A DNA stretch of 64,000 nucleotides from Phallus indusiatus (lineage: Eukaryota > Basidiomycota > Agaricomycetes > Phallales > Phallaceae). The notes under the pieces were generated by a model. That model did no database searches. It was not told the DNA's origin and worked only from the letters and a program-made list of their open reading frames with translations. Positions within the stretch are counted from its first letter, which is position 1. Each line of letters starts with the position of its first letter. The DNA is taken from contig JAQFWX010000007.1 in the NCBI GenBank assembly GCA_027605045.1, positions 620,001-684,000 of the forward strand, in the 5' to 3' direction. The translations under genes and the position numbers were made by a program. This document shows, piece by piece, positions 36,344-48,619 of this stretch.

Positions 36344-39300
36344 CTATTCTTTTCCGTTACGCTTTGTTTCTGCTTTTATTGCTGCTTCTTCAAGTTCCTT
36401 GAACGATCCACTATGCATGCACATGTTACGGAACACTAAAAAAGCAAGACGACGGCTGAGCATTGGGATAATAACAAATTAGAATAACGTTTCGTACCTC
36501 CATTTTCTTTCTGGATCAAATTGTAAGGTGTATCAAATTCTACAACCTTGCCGTTATCCAAAACAAGGAGTCTATCATACTGAGAATTTGGTCAGAGCTA
36601 TAGCCAGGTTACTGATGCGGCGATGAGCGCTGCTTACGTCAATGATGGTTCTCAGTCTGTGGGCGACTAAACAAAAACAAAGATGAGAAATCGGTCAAAA
36701 TTGATGCGCAGAGCGTGGTTGTCTTACCGGTCAGCAGCAAAGAGTTCGTAACTAGAATGGAAACGAGAATCAGATTATCTTATAGACAACAATGACGATA
36801 GCGCAGACAACTTACATTCCTCTCTAATAGTCTTCTGAATCTTCGCATCGGTACTAAAATCAATCGAACTGGTAGCCTCGTCCAGAATGATAATAGAACT
36901 TTGTCTCAACAAAGCCCGAGCCATCGTCAACAGCTGTCTCTGCCCTTGACTAAAGTTGGAACCACCAGTAGAAACTTTGGTATCGAGCGTGATAACAATT
37001 TTCTCGTCCATGGCAGCTGTTGCAGAGGCTGTTGAAGACGCAGCGACAGTTTCATCTTGATCTTGATCTACCTCATGAATCGAAGGCGCTCTAGATGAGA
37101 GCTGAGATGCGTGACGGCTGTCTGTGATCAGATGAACTCTGGAAAGGACGTCGAGACATTCTGCATCGCTGTAGTCGCTGAATGGATCAATGTTCTCTCT
37201 AACTGTGCCTGAGAACAAGACAGCATCTTGAGCGACGAATGTCAAGCGGGAACGTAAATCGTGCAATCCAATCTTTGTGATGTCGATACCATCAATGTGG
37301 ATTGAACCGCTTGTAGGATCGGTGAATCGAAGTAAACTCATTGCCAGGGTTGATTTCCCACTACCAGTTCGACCCAAAAGACCAACTCGTTCTCCGGCTT
37401 TTAGTGTGAAAGATACACCGTGAAGCACCGGAGGAAGCTCGGGCGCGTAGCTCACAACAAGATCTTTAACCTCGATCAGTTTTTCATTGTTAGAGCTCGA
37501 CGGCCAAAACGCGGGCGGTCGACCGTTTTCAACCTCCAATGGAGGTTCCTGAGGAAGCTCGAGATATTCAACAACACGTTCGACGGAGTTGAGATCCAGT
37601 TCAAGTTGCGTCCACATCCTGCAAGTCCAATAAACCGAGTCGGTGAAAGCCATGGCGGATGTGATAGTAACACCAGCAAGACCTGCTCCAATCGCGCCGA
37701 GAAGAGCAAACAATGTCGTGAACAATACAGCGAAACTTCCTAAGAAATCGAAATGAAGCAATAGCCATCTGTTGGTCATCCAAAACGAATACCACATTTT
37801 AGTCGTAGCATCGATTTTCGAGTGTAGATTATCCAAGAAACGTCTTTCGGAAGAGAACGCTCTAACGGTTACGATCCCAAGTAACAATTCCGAGAAGTTT
37901 GAAAATATAGGAGAACGAGAGTTGGATTCCATACGACGAAGGTCACGTCCGGTGTTTAGATATCCAATGCCGAGTCTGTAGTATCCATAACCGATGATTA
38001 TAGCTGGAACGATGAATGGAGGTGAAAACACTATAACAGTCACAACTGAAGCGAAGAATGACGCTATTGAGGCGTTAACAGCTTGTAACGAGAATCCAAG
38101 CGAGGTATCGACGGTTTCGATATCTTTACTGAATCGATTGAGCATACGTCCTGAAAACAAATCGTGAATAATGAGAAACAAAAGATCTTTAAGGTACACG
38201 AACCTGTTGGTGTAGAGTCGTGCCATCTCATGGTAGCTCGCACAACAGCGACCAAAAGCTGTTTGAACAAAACTCTCGAACCGCGTAAAGCACCGTTATA
38301 TTGAACGATAACATTTGAAATATAAACGAAAGTAGCGCCGAATGATATCGCTGCGTAGATTCCAACGTAGAAGAATGGATGAGTTGTGGCGGAAGGAAGG
38401 TTAACTGCTGCCGTTGCGGTCTGGGGTACAGGCGGCGGCGTGGTGTATGATAATGTGGTATTCCGGAACGCATTGAACAAATGAACGGCGGGAGGAACAA
38501 GAAGGTATGATTCCCATTCTCCATCGCCGACTTTTCCCATAGGGTTGAAGTAGTTTGGAGTATAAGCACCCGATGGTGCATCGTCATAAGCTTCTCCCCA
38601 TTGTTTGATCCACAACTTCTCAGCAAGACCGAACAACTGGTATGAAGTAATACCGATAAGCAAAATAATCCAAGTATGATATCCTGATGCTTTGAGATAC
38701 GTCTTATAGATCGACCACTTGACACCGCCCGACTCTCGAGCTTCGTCTTTAACGAGTTGACGAGGACGTTTGTTGGTATCATCAGCAGCTGCAGGTTTAG
38801 CGGTATCATCAGCATCGTCTGTTTCGGGTTTGGCGGCGTCAAGTTTGACTTCTTCTGCGTGAGAAGCTTTGCTGAGTTCGTCTAGGAGGCCTTGTTGTCT
38901 GAGTTCTTCGGGCGTGCCTTGAACGTCGATTCGGCCGTCTAAGAGTCGGACGAGGTATTCTGCGCCGGGTAGAATCAGTTCCACATTGTGAGAAACGAGA
39001 ACCTAATCAAAAGATGGGTTGTACACGAAGAAGAGAAGAAAGGCATGGCGCGACGTACGACTGTGCGATTAGCCAAAAGAGGTCCTTTCAGCAGTTTCTC
39101 ATAGAGAAAGAGAGCAGTATGACTGTCCTACATGACAGACCAAAGGTAATTAGGTGTTATTCCAATCAGCACGACACAAGAAGACATACCACCGCACTCA
39201 AAGGATCATCCAACAAAACACACTGAGTACGCGCATAAGCCGCTCTCGCAAGAGCAACCCGGGCTTTCTGTCCACCAGACAACGAAATACCTCTCGACCC

Positions 39301-42300
39301 AACCTCCGTCAAATCGCCATCCTCGAATATCTTCAAGTCGGGATTCAATGCACAACACTCCAACACTTGCTCATATCGCTCTTGCTCGTAGGGTGCTCCG
39401 AATAAGATGTTGTCTCGGATACTTTGGTGCTGGAGGAAGGGAGCTTGAGCAGCGTAGGATATTCCTTTGTTGCCGTGTTGATCGGGTTGTTTGCGGTGCT
39501 TTGGGAGGAGGATTTTACCGTTCGTGGAGGTCATTGTCATTTCGCCCAGCAATGCCATCTACCGACAAGGTTCAATCAAAAGGAAACGAAGCCGAGTAGA
39601 ATCACATACCAGAAGTGCAGTTTTACCAGATGCGGCTAATAGCAAAACACACGGGATTAGTAATAAGAACGAGTGTTAGTCAAGTTTTGGAACAACGTAC
39701 TAGGACCAGTAACCAAAGTAAGCTTTCCCTGAGGAAATACGATATTAATATCCCTCAACTCAAACTTGCGCTCATCAGAACTTTGCCCAGAAACCGAAAC
39801 ACTATCACCAGGATCAGGTTCCGACGACTCGGCGGGTGATGCACCACCCGAACGGGACTTGTTCTTCTTCGTAAAAAGCTTGAACACTCGAGTTTTTAAA
39901 CCCTCCTTCTTGTCCTTGTCGTTTTCTTTATCTTTGTCTTTATCCTCTTCGACTTCATTCCATTTGAACGAAGCATTGAGAATACCGAGTCGGTCATCTT
40001 CGTCTGGAAGGGCGGGATCGATGGGGCCGGTGTATTTGAGAGAAGAGATTTCTTCGGAGACTTCGTCTTCGCTGAGGTATACGGCTATACGGTCGAGAGA
40101 GACTTTAGTCTGAGCATGAAGAATTTTAGGTTTTGTTAAAGACTAGGGAAAAGGAAAAGTAGTATTTTATACCTGAAGGAATTGGACGATCCAGGTAGGG
40201 ATGACGTTTAGAGGAGCCCTTGAGACGATGACGTGAGTTTTTGGAATCCGGGTGTCATTGAAAAAGAAAAGTACCTTAGCATGCTGAACAAAGCGATGGC
40301 CTATTAAAACAACAACAGTTATGAGAACACCACAGAAGTCAAGAAAAAGGAAAGATAATAAACATACGGTGAACGCGACAGGAATCGTCAACTCATGTCC
40401 AGTCATAACATACGTAAAGAACGACACGACTGAAACAAAAATAGGAACAGACGACCAAAGAAGCGAAAAGAAAACTTGATTCGTTCGACCTTTAATAAAC
40501 GTATTAGTGTTGTTGACACGATGATCTCAAAAGGAAAGAAAAAAAAACACACTTTTAACGAGCCATTTCAGTTCATCTTTGCGTGCGCCTAGAACACGAT
40601 CCATCCAGCGGTTCTCCCAAGCGTAGAACTTGACGAGTTTGACCTGTATGCGAGGTTTGGTTGTGTAACAATCGAGTTGAAGGATCACGTACTGCTGATA
40701 ATAGCTCGTTTACAAGACCCATACGCTTATCCCGAGCGGCGAGAACGCCTTTGTGGATACGAACTCGCTGTGATAATCATAGCGAGATTGAGTGTCTAGT
40801 CAAAGAAACAAAAGTTGAGAGAAAGCGTACTCTGTTGGCTAGGAATGAGTTCAGAGGGGATGCGATTATCAAACATGCGAAGCCAGCGAAAGCGGAAAGA
40901 CCAAGTAGTCTATAATACAGTCATTAGTCCAGACAGCGGTTTTGGTTGTTTCGGACGCACTGGTATAAGAACAGAGAGGCAATGATGATTTCAAATGGAG
41001 CACTCTGGTAGAGAAAAGAATTTTCAGTAGGTGTAAGATTTAACCGGGAAAAGACATTACGTAGATATAGTAAGCACCGCTAATAGTCATAGCAAGTCGA
41101 TTCGCATCGCCGCTCATGAGATTCACAATCTTCCCAACATCAGCACCAGAAGTATTCTTCGGATCTTCTTCTTTCTTTTTCGCCTTTCCTCCCTTTTTAG
41201 CATCTCCACCATTCCCATTACCAAGTAAAGGTTGTCTTTCCGAGGCACTCGTACTCGACGCAGTCCTACTATGCACTTGACTCGACGCCGCCGACCCCGA
41301 CCCGGTGGCTTCTTCCGCTTTCTTCTCAATGATTCCCGAGTAATCTTTCCGAACGAGAGCTTTTGCGTATATTTCGGCCATAAGAGAACTTCGGATTCTG
41401 GTGCATGCGCGTCGGCCGTACCACAGATGAAGCAAGTCTGATTCTCCTTTGCAGCATGTCACAACGAAGGTGAGAAAGGCGTATATGTAGGCGCGTGAGC
41501 GGGCTTCAGGATCTTCTTTTTGTTTATCTGTATCTAAAGATTCAAGGATGGCCCTATGATACATGAATACGTTCAGCGAACGGGATGTGGAATGCGTGTA
41601 GGGGGGTGGTCTTACTTTAAGAAGTACGGCTCTAGGTAGTTGAAGATCACGCTGACGAATGTCAGGGAGAAGTCGAGACTATGATGAAGGAGGTTTAAAT
41701 TGTGAAGTGGCTATGAAAAGGGTTGGTGGGGACATACGTCAAGTCAAGCGAGTTTGCTGCAAAAACGCGTCGCAAAAGCGTTCTTCGTCTAGAGATGGAT
41801 GTATTTATATATGAAGGTTGATTAAAGATGATTACAAGCTTACTTGATGGACGAGAACTTTCCGAAAACAGCTTTAGATTGCATAGTCGGCGAGAGATTC
41901 CACACATCTGGTTCGTTCAGCGTTTCATTAGTACCCTAACAAAAAAGATGAATGTCAGGTTTTGAGAGAAGAATGAGGCCTGATGTCACCTTTCTGATAA
42001 GAGGAAGAACCCATTCGAATGTAATCCACTTCCAAAGGGGGGTATAGTCCTCTGGGCTAACCTCTGTACCCTATTTATCAGGCTTTAAGTCAGCACGGAG
42101 GACATATGGACATTTGACGCGTATGACATACAATTTTTTCAGACACCTCCGGGGTAGAAGGAATACTGAGCGGCATTCTCAACACAATAACTAAGAGAAT
42201 CAAAATAGCAACCAAGTTGAGCGAGCTTCCGATGATGTCTATCGTCTTCACGGGAACACCGAGCGTGCCATGGTCATACCAAAGCGTACCGAATCTGAAC

Positions 42301-42821
42301 ACACCCGCGATAAGCTGCAAGGAGTAAAAGATGAATAATTTATAAGGAACGGTGGTTTGGGGTTTGAAGATCGGGGTGACGACAGCGAATAACCAAGACG
42401 CGGCATTGAAGTAAGAAGTAAGGATGCGATAGTCGATATGACCACCCAGAGCGACGACATTGTAACTTGCAATAATCAACCACGAGATTGTTTCAGCAAG
42501 AGCGAGAGTGGCGAGAGATACGGTACGCCACAGAGGAGCCTTTGATTTGGAACTTTGAATCTCGCTTTGAGCTTGAGAGACAAGATCGGGGTTTAAGATG
42601 GCTTCAGCCTCGTCCAGTTGCAAAAAGAGCGTGAATATTTGTTTTAGAGTGGTGTTATATTTGTGCAGAGGACCGCTTTGTGGTGCAGGAATTATCGCGT
42701 GGGATAGTAGCACAACCACGAAGATGAGCGTCGGCAAGGACTCGAAGTATGAGCGAGTGCAGTTGTTGGTCCATGTCAAGACTGGTGCGGGACACCCGAT
42801 ATCGACAGGAACAACGACCAT
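36344..42821 (-). CDS. ABC transporter, ABCC (MRP/Ycf1-like) subfamily
   Basis: Twenty-three exons, from ATG 42821-42819 to stop 36346-36344, join in frame to about 1728 residues. Order: an N-terminal membrane region, first transmembrane domain, NBD1, second transmembrane domain, NBD2. NBD1 has Walker A GPTASGKT (about 788), LSGGQ (about 889) and a Walker B ending in DD rather than DE (CVLLDDPLSAV). NBD2 has GRTGSGKST (about 1468), FSQGQ and a canonical IIILDEATSSID. Such asymmetric sites are normal for ABCC. Members export glutathione conjugates, metals or drugs, at the vacuole or plasma membrane. Odd: three hydrophilic insertions (Ser/Lys-rich before KIVNLMSGDANR, an Asp/Lys-rich stretch before NBD1, and a Ser/Ala/Asp-rich stretch before the NBD2 signature). 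It converges with the ACL gene, about 230 bp apart. Confidence 0.93.
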
Positions 42822-43853
42822 GAACCAAAACCACTTCTTGTCTGTTAGACCTAGTTGATTCTCTTTATCGCGTGAGGGAGAGAAAAAAAGGGAAGTCTAG
42901 CAAAGGGTTGGTTATAAAGCAACGCGCTTGCCGAACGGCATTACCAGAATTCCCACGCGTTATCTCTGCAATTTGATGGTCTTCTTCGTACTTGGGGAGC
43001 CTGAATGCTTTCAATTGCTACTGAAATGAAAGCTGCTTAATGCGTCGGTTTACATTGCAACCCATCATGATATACAAATTGAAGTGAAGTAGCAGTTTCT
43101 AAGTATTTCTGCAAGTAGATAAAACAAGTATGTGATATGTCGTGAGTGAAGATAATGAACAAAATTTAGCGAGAGCAGTAACCAAATCACCGGTGGCCGG
43201 TTGACCCAGTGGGCTGAGCGCTGAGCGCTGAGTACTGAGTGCACACATAGCGCCTGCACTTCAGTCACTTCATCTCTTGATAGAAGACATTCGTCCTTCT
43301 TTTCTACAGGCACTGATTGACTAAGAAGTATCCATGTCAACATTCATATCGAGGTCAGTCGAACTGTGAATGGCACTGCGAGCCCTAATGCCGGTCTCTA
43401 ACTCTCCTTTATTCTACATGCTCCCGAAACATATTGAGCTCTTGAGTTCAATCTTTTTACCCTTAAATATAGTACGGGATACGATCTTCTTTCACGATGT
43501 CATTTACTTACCGCTCAAAGTAGAACTTCGGCCTCTGAAAGTTCTCTTAAGCTCAAGCCGTTACTGCCAAAACTGGAAATTAGCAAGTGTAGGTGAGTAC
43601 GATCTTTTGCAGTTGTAACTTTCAATCCGTTTAAGCTTAGCTTTGAGTATATAAACTTGAAATCTGTCCAACAACCTAACACACGAAATGAGAGCTTGGG
43701 TCCGCGTAGGTTCGGTGCAAGTCGGTAAACCTCCGCTTTATTCTCCGAAGGTCCTGCGGAGCTCGTTGGGCCGAATCTAGATTCCGCGCCACAAACCAAT
43801 GGTTCGCTAAGCCAACAATCCATATAATTTGATCTGAGCTGACGACTCACCAG
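42822..43853. other. Divergent region between the ABCC and UMP-CMP-kinase-like genes
   Basis: It holds a TATA-like tatataaac near 43651 that could serve the kinase gene. A candidate first kinase exon begins ATG at 43688-43690 (MRAWVRVGSVQVGKPPLYSPK, donor at 43751) but its donor is weak. Nothing else is supported. Confidence 0.4.
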
Positions 43854-44782
43854 GCTATTTTTAATCATGAATCAGTAACAGTAGTTTATGTTCTAGGAGG
43901 TCCTGGAGCGGGTGAGTGATCGTTAATTCATCATTCTCGATGATCCCGGTAGTAGTGCTCTCACTCAAAAATAATATTTGATTCAGGAAAAGGGACCCAG
44001 TGTTCCCGTTTAGTCGACGAATTTGATTTCGTACACATATCAGGTCTATTCCACGTCGGCTCTAAACAAATCTGACCACTTACATTTCCGGACAGTTGGA
44101 AAGCTTCTTCGCGATGAACAAGAGAAACCCAGCTCAAAACATGGTACGACGATCAGACAACGCATTAATCAGGGCGCCATTGTGGAGACACGCATCACTA
44201 TTGAACTACTTAGAGATGCTATGAGAGCCGCTTTTCAAGAAAAGACCGAGTGCTCAACCTGGAAAGATGGGAAAGGGCGTTTTTTAATCGACGGCTTCCC
44301 AAGAAACATAGACCAAGTACTGGAGTTTGATCGTACTGTATGTTTACACTTTAACTTCTCGTGCTTTCTTTCCTATCCTTTACCCAGATATGCAAGGCAT
44401 CCTTTGTCTTGTACCTCGATTGCAGCGAGGATATATTGCTTGAACGCGTTCTGAAGAGAGGCAAAACGAGCGACCGCGAAGATGACAATGAGGAGACTCT
44501 CAAAAAACGCCTCGGTAAGTTTGAGTAAAACAGGCCGACATAAGAGTTGATTTACAAGCTTCTATTTGACAGCTGTTTACAACGAGGAAACTAAGCCCGT
44601 TATCGAATATTATGCGGAACAAAAGAAAGTCGCGAGAGTGAGATTTTGTTATGTCGTGTTTGTTTAGGTATCTTATCGATTTTCTTTAGATTGACGCGAG
44701 ATTAGACGCGAATACGGTATTTGAAAATGCTCGAAAGGCAATTGACCTGGCGCTCGAGGGGGCAAATGAGTACACCTTGTGA
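43854..44782 (+). CDS. URA6: UMP-CMP kinase-like nucleoside monophosphate kinase (first exon uncertain)
   Basis: Certain exons are 43854-43911, 43987-44043, 44096-44337, 44388-44514, 44573-44637 and 44690-44782 (213 residues plus an undefined N-terminal start). Features are the P-loop GGPGAGKGTQ, FLIDGFPRNIDQ in the core, and the lid RGKTSDREDDNEETLKKRL close to Ura6. The enzyme would phosphorylate UMP/CMP (and often AMP) with ATP. Odd: the usual AGDLLR at the NMP site reads VGKLLR, so a conserved Asp is Lys, and a few extra residues follow (EQEKPSSKH). It could therefore be a diverged paralog of the housekeeping enzyme. No in-frame ATG occurs between the upstream stop and the P-loop, so a 5' exon must exist. 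Confidence 0.82.
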
Positions 44783-45712
44783 TGTATCTCTCTTTTTTTA
44801 TTATACATAAATGAACAATTACCTGCCCATAATTATACACCATCGGGAAAATTTTGCCTGCCGCAGTGGTGTGTGTACGTTGTTACTCTTGAAATAGAAT
44901 CATACTAAAATAACTCAATTAAGTAGAATTGTGGCATCAAATGGGGCTCCAGTCTTCTGAATGATGACTGGATCTCATCTCACTGATCAATGATCTGGGT
45001 GCGCTCTGGAGGTTTCAAGATGGGGGAATGTGCTTCAGAGCCTAAACCCAGATCGTTGATCAGTGACACTTTAAGCTTCACGGAGAAGGTGAAAACGCTG
45101 CCACTGGCAACTCATTTGATTTTGCCAAGTTTCCAGCAACAAATAAGGACGAATTTTTTGACAAATGGCCAAAATTTACATGTCTGCTGGTATTTCAACC
45201 AATCTTCAAGACTACTACTCAGGTTCTATGATCTATCCAAGCGGTGGGCACGGTGCGTCGCATTCCGGGGCCGGTCTATAACCGCACCAGTTGAGCTGTC
45301 ATAGAGATGGCACATCAAAAGGCTTCTCGCATATATCAGCCACATGATCGCATATGTACTACCTCTCTTGCCAATCCGCTTCATTTTGCTTGAAATATCT
45401 GCACAGATGAATTAACGTGATTCGGTGGATGGTTTTTGATTCGCCCAAATCTGATTCACCCTACACCGCCGAAATTATCTTGCATCAAGACGATCGCAGC
45501 ACTCATTTAAAAGGCATCGGCGGGCTGTCCTTAGCCACCGCTCATTTTACCAAGGTTTGAGTTACCGTAATGAACATAATTACCTAGACCGCCGACGGCA
45601 GTACCGTGCGGAACTTTTTTGAACCAGACGTTCATAGGGACTTATTTATATAAAAGACATCGACAGGCTGTTCCTAGTCACCGCTCATTTAACGAAGGTT
45701 CGAACTACCGCG
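44783..45712. other. Intergenic region with duplicated upstream sequence of the DUF6533 cluster B
   Basis: It contains ccagtc-n11-gactgg (hairpin-like, about 44950-44972), the GATGTGCTTCAGAG motif (45019-45058) and a TATA box, tatataaaa, at 45647-45655, 58 bp before the ATG. Parts recur before the 48620 and later genes. Confidence 0.55.
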
Positions 45713-47133
45713 ATGAACAACACAATCTCGATAGACAGCGGAGAATTCTTAGGGATTCCCGCGGCCGTCCTCCCAGACTTGGTGAAGAACGTTTATATTC
45801 TAAACTATAACCTCGGTAATGATCATTTTCCTGAAAGCCGTATTCATTCTCTTTCGCTCACGTGTCTTAAGTTGCTTCCTCTGCGCTCTTTTTTTGGGAT
45901 ATGCTATTAAATTTAAACAGAGAGGTATCTTCTGTTTTCAGTCATTTGACTAAATTTGACATCTTTGTTTGGTTTAGTTGACATACATATGGAAGTAAGT
46001 TATCTCTAACTACAATGAATGTCCTGGTCGAAATGAGACTTCAGGTACAAGTTTTCCCATATTACCGTCCTTGTTGGGATTATCCGCCTCCTCGTTATTG
46101 TGGCAGAAATGTGAGCATTTAGGCACTATCTATCATTTAAATGGTTTATCTATATATTTTCAGATGTTTAATGTTGGAATGTGGAGGACCACAGATTCCG
46201 GATGCAATTCTAACTACTGGTTGGCTGGTACCTCTACCTGGTTATTTCCACATGTGTGGACATATTATTGATATGCCGCGGTATTCTAAAACTCTACTCT
46301 TTTACACGAAATATCAATTGTACTAAAATTATTAGTGTTTGGATTGTATGGTCGCAACAAGGCGCTACTTTCGTCTCTTTGTGTCATGGAAGGTGTTGCA
46401 TTCGCCGTTATCTTATATTTATTTGTCATTGTTTTGCCCCAAACTCGGAGCGCTGCGAACCCCTTTCCCTTCCAGTTACCAGTTGTGACTTGTGTGATAT
46501 TGAAGTTCCCCAGTACCGCATCATACATCTGGTAAGTCGCCTGTAACCCACGATTTCAACGAAATATTAATTATGTGCATTGGCAGGCTGCCTTTACTTG
46601 TGGTACAGATTACTCTCTTCACACTGGCTCTCGGGAGACACATCTATTTGCAAAAGAACGGCTTGACCTTATCTAATACAACTTCCCATATTTATCATAC
46701 TTTCATTCGAGACGGTGTTTGGGTTTTCTTTGTTTTACTAAGTATGTTAAAATTCGTATGAAAAAAGATAACTGACATTAGTATTCATAGTTGTTATCCT
46801 GTTGTATATGATCGGATTTCAGTTCAAGGGCTCTATATTAGGCGAGATCGCTCTTTTGTAAGGATAATATGCACTCTGAAGCGTTTAAATATTCAAACAT
46901 TTTTAGCTGGGCTTATGCAATCGCGGGACTCTGTGTGCGTCCATTGTGCCTTTTTTTCCCCTGTACTGAACTTACTTTTTTAGGCATCCCACTTGATCAT
47001 TAATCTACGCTTGGCAATTGACGAGGCGAAAGGGCCGTGCCCCAGTTCGCTCGTATGTACAGAAATAAAGTTCAATACGGCACCATTCGGTCAAAACAGT
47101 GTGGGATTAGAGACCTCACAGGGAAATTTGTGA
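45713..47133 (+). pseudogene. DUF6533-like gene (subfamily B) with lesions in exon 5
   Basis: Exons 45713-45815, 45872-45924, 45978-45994, 46045-46110, 46336-46531, 46587-46741, 46791-46857, 46907-46934 and 46984-47133 keep family length and phase. Exon 5 (46164-46280) is only 117 nt where intact paralogs have 128 or 131. About 10 nt are missing just after the acceptor, and one more base is missing in the stretch around ggtacctctacctgg. The frame is lost in that helix, while everything downstream is open. I see no alternative splice that repairs it. The nearest relative is the 48620 gene, with an almost identical C-terminus (QNSVGLETSQGNL). Confidence 0.75.
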
Positions 47134-48619
47134 GGAGGTAACATGTAAATTCTGACATAGGTCGCAATTGAGTTCATGCCTCTATAATTTTCTTTTGCGG
47201 GGCTTTTGTCACCATGTTTCGGTGATGACAAACGTCTGTGGTTTCAACTTGGCAGTATGAGAACGGGCGCAAAGATGTACATTGTAGAGTATTCACTACT
47301 ATTTCAGCATGCGTACATGGGTGCCTCCACGTGTGGTTAATATCTCCCAGATCCAGAGACTTATCGACTCAAGACTCCACTGTGGAAAAATTGCCACCGA
47401 GCGTCGCTGGCAGTGGTGATCCAGTCAGCGCACTGCAGTGTCAGCACTAATAGCTCCCCTTGTGTTGGCAAATGCGTATGAATGAAGATCCATCTATATT
47501 TATCAGATTCCACTGAATCTATGGAAATTTCAAGCTAGTAAAAATTTCTTAAAACGAGGTGAGATTCTCTTCCCAGTCGTCAATTGACTAACTCCGCCAA
47601 AACTCCGCTGTCGTTAACGTTGATTAGAGACGCGCGTCGCTCTTTCCCAACCGAGGTCATCAGCGAGCCACGATAAGTTTTCGGATAAATAAAACTTTGT
47701 CCGGAAGTCATATAGTAGGTCTCTTACCATGTCAGAACCACCGCTGTTTAAACTATCGCTCAACTCAGTCTACCAGTATTACATAGCCCAGAGGGGCAAG
47801 TATGATAGCGATCTTGGTTAAGGGACTGGCTTGTATGTGTCTTCGGCTTGTACCCCGTTACGGCAAAAGGATAAAGGAACCAGCTCCCAACTAGCGCTAG
47901 CGCTCGAAAAAGTAAAGGTCTTTTCATCGAACTAGATAGAAGACCTTCGACTTCTTTGCCAACATCAACAAATTAGCTGAGGATAGACTTATATACGTGT
48001 CAATGATTGAACTAACTATATCCGTAAACATTGCCACTCATCGTCGTCATTTGAACTATTGCTCAACTCGGTCTTTGCTCAGTCTACTAGCTAGTAGTAC
48101 ATGGTCTAGATGGGTACGTTGTTACTCTCGAAACAGAATAATACTAAAATAACTTAATTAAGCACCAGATGATACTCATGACGCTCCAGTCTTCTGAATG
48201 ATGACTGGATCTCATCTCACTTCACAGAAAAGCGAATCGAAGGTGAAAAAATTGACCTGTCCGGGCGGTGAGCCCCGTACGTCACATTTCGGGTTCAGTC
48301 TAAAAGGCATCAGTTGAGATATCAGAGATGGCACACCGATAACTGAGACCAAGGACTCTCACCGGCACTATGGCAGATCACATGATTACATATTACCTCT
48401 CTGCCACAATGCCAATCCGTTTCATTCGCTTGGGAAATCTGCGCAAATGAATTAACGTGACTCGGTGGATGGTTGTTGATTTCACCCTACACCGCCGACG
48501 GCAGTGCCGTAGGTGCGAAACTATCTCAGACCTCTCAGACCAGAGGATCGCGACAATTATAAAAGGTATCAACAGGCTATTCCTAGCCACCACTCATTCA
48601 CAAAGGTTTAAACTACCGG
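47134..48619. other. Intergenic region, duplicated spacer
   Basis: It matches parts of 50070-51690 and 44890-45712 (for example gaatgatgactgg near 48200). A TATA box tataaaa lies at 48558-48564, 56 bp before the next ATG. No gene is supported. Confidence 0.55.

Noticed and set aside
43515..43868. 117-codon minus-strand frame between the ABCC and kinase genes
   Set aside because: No recognisable domain; overlaps the promoter and candidate first exon of the kinase gene.
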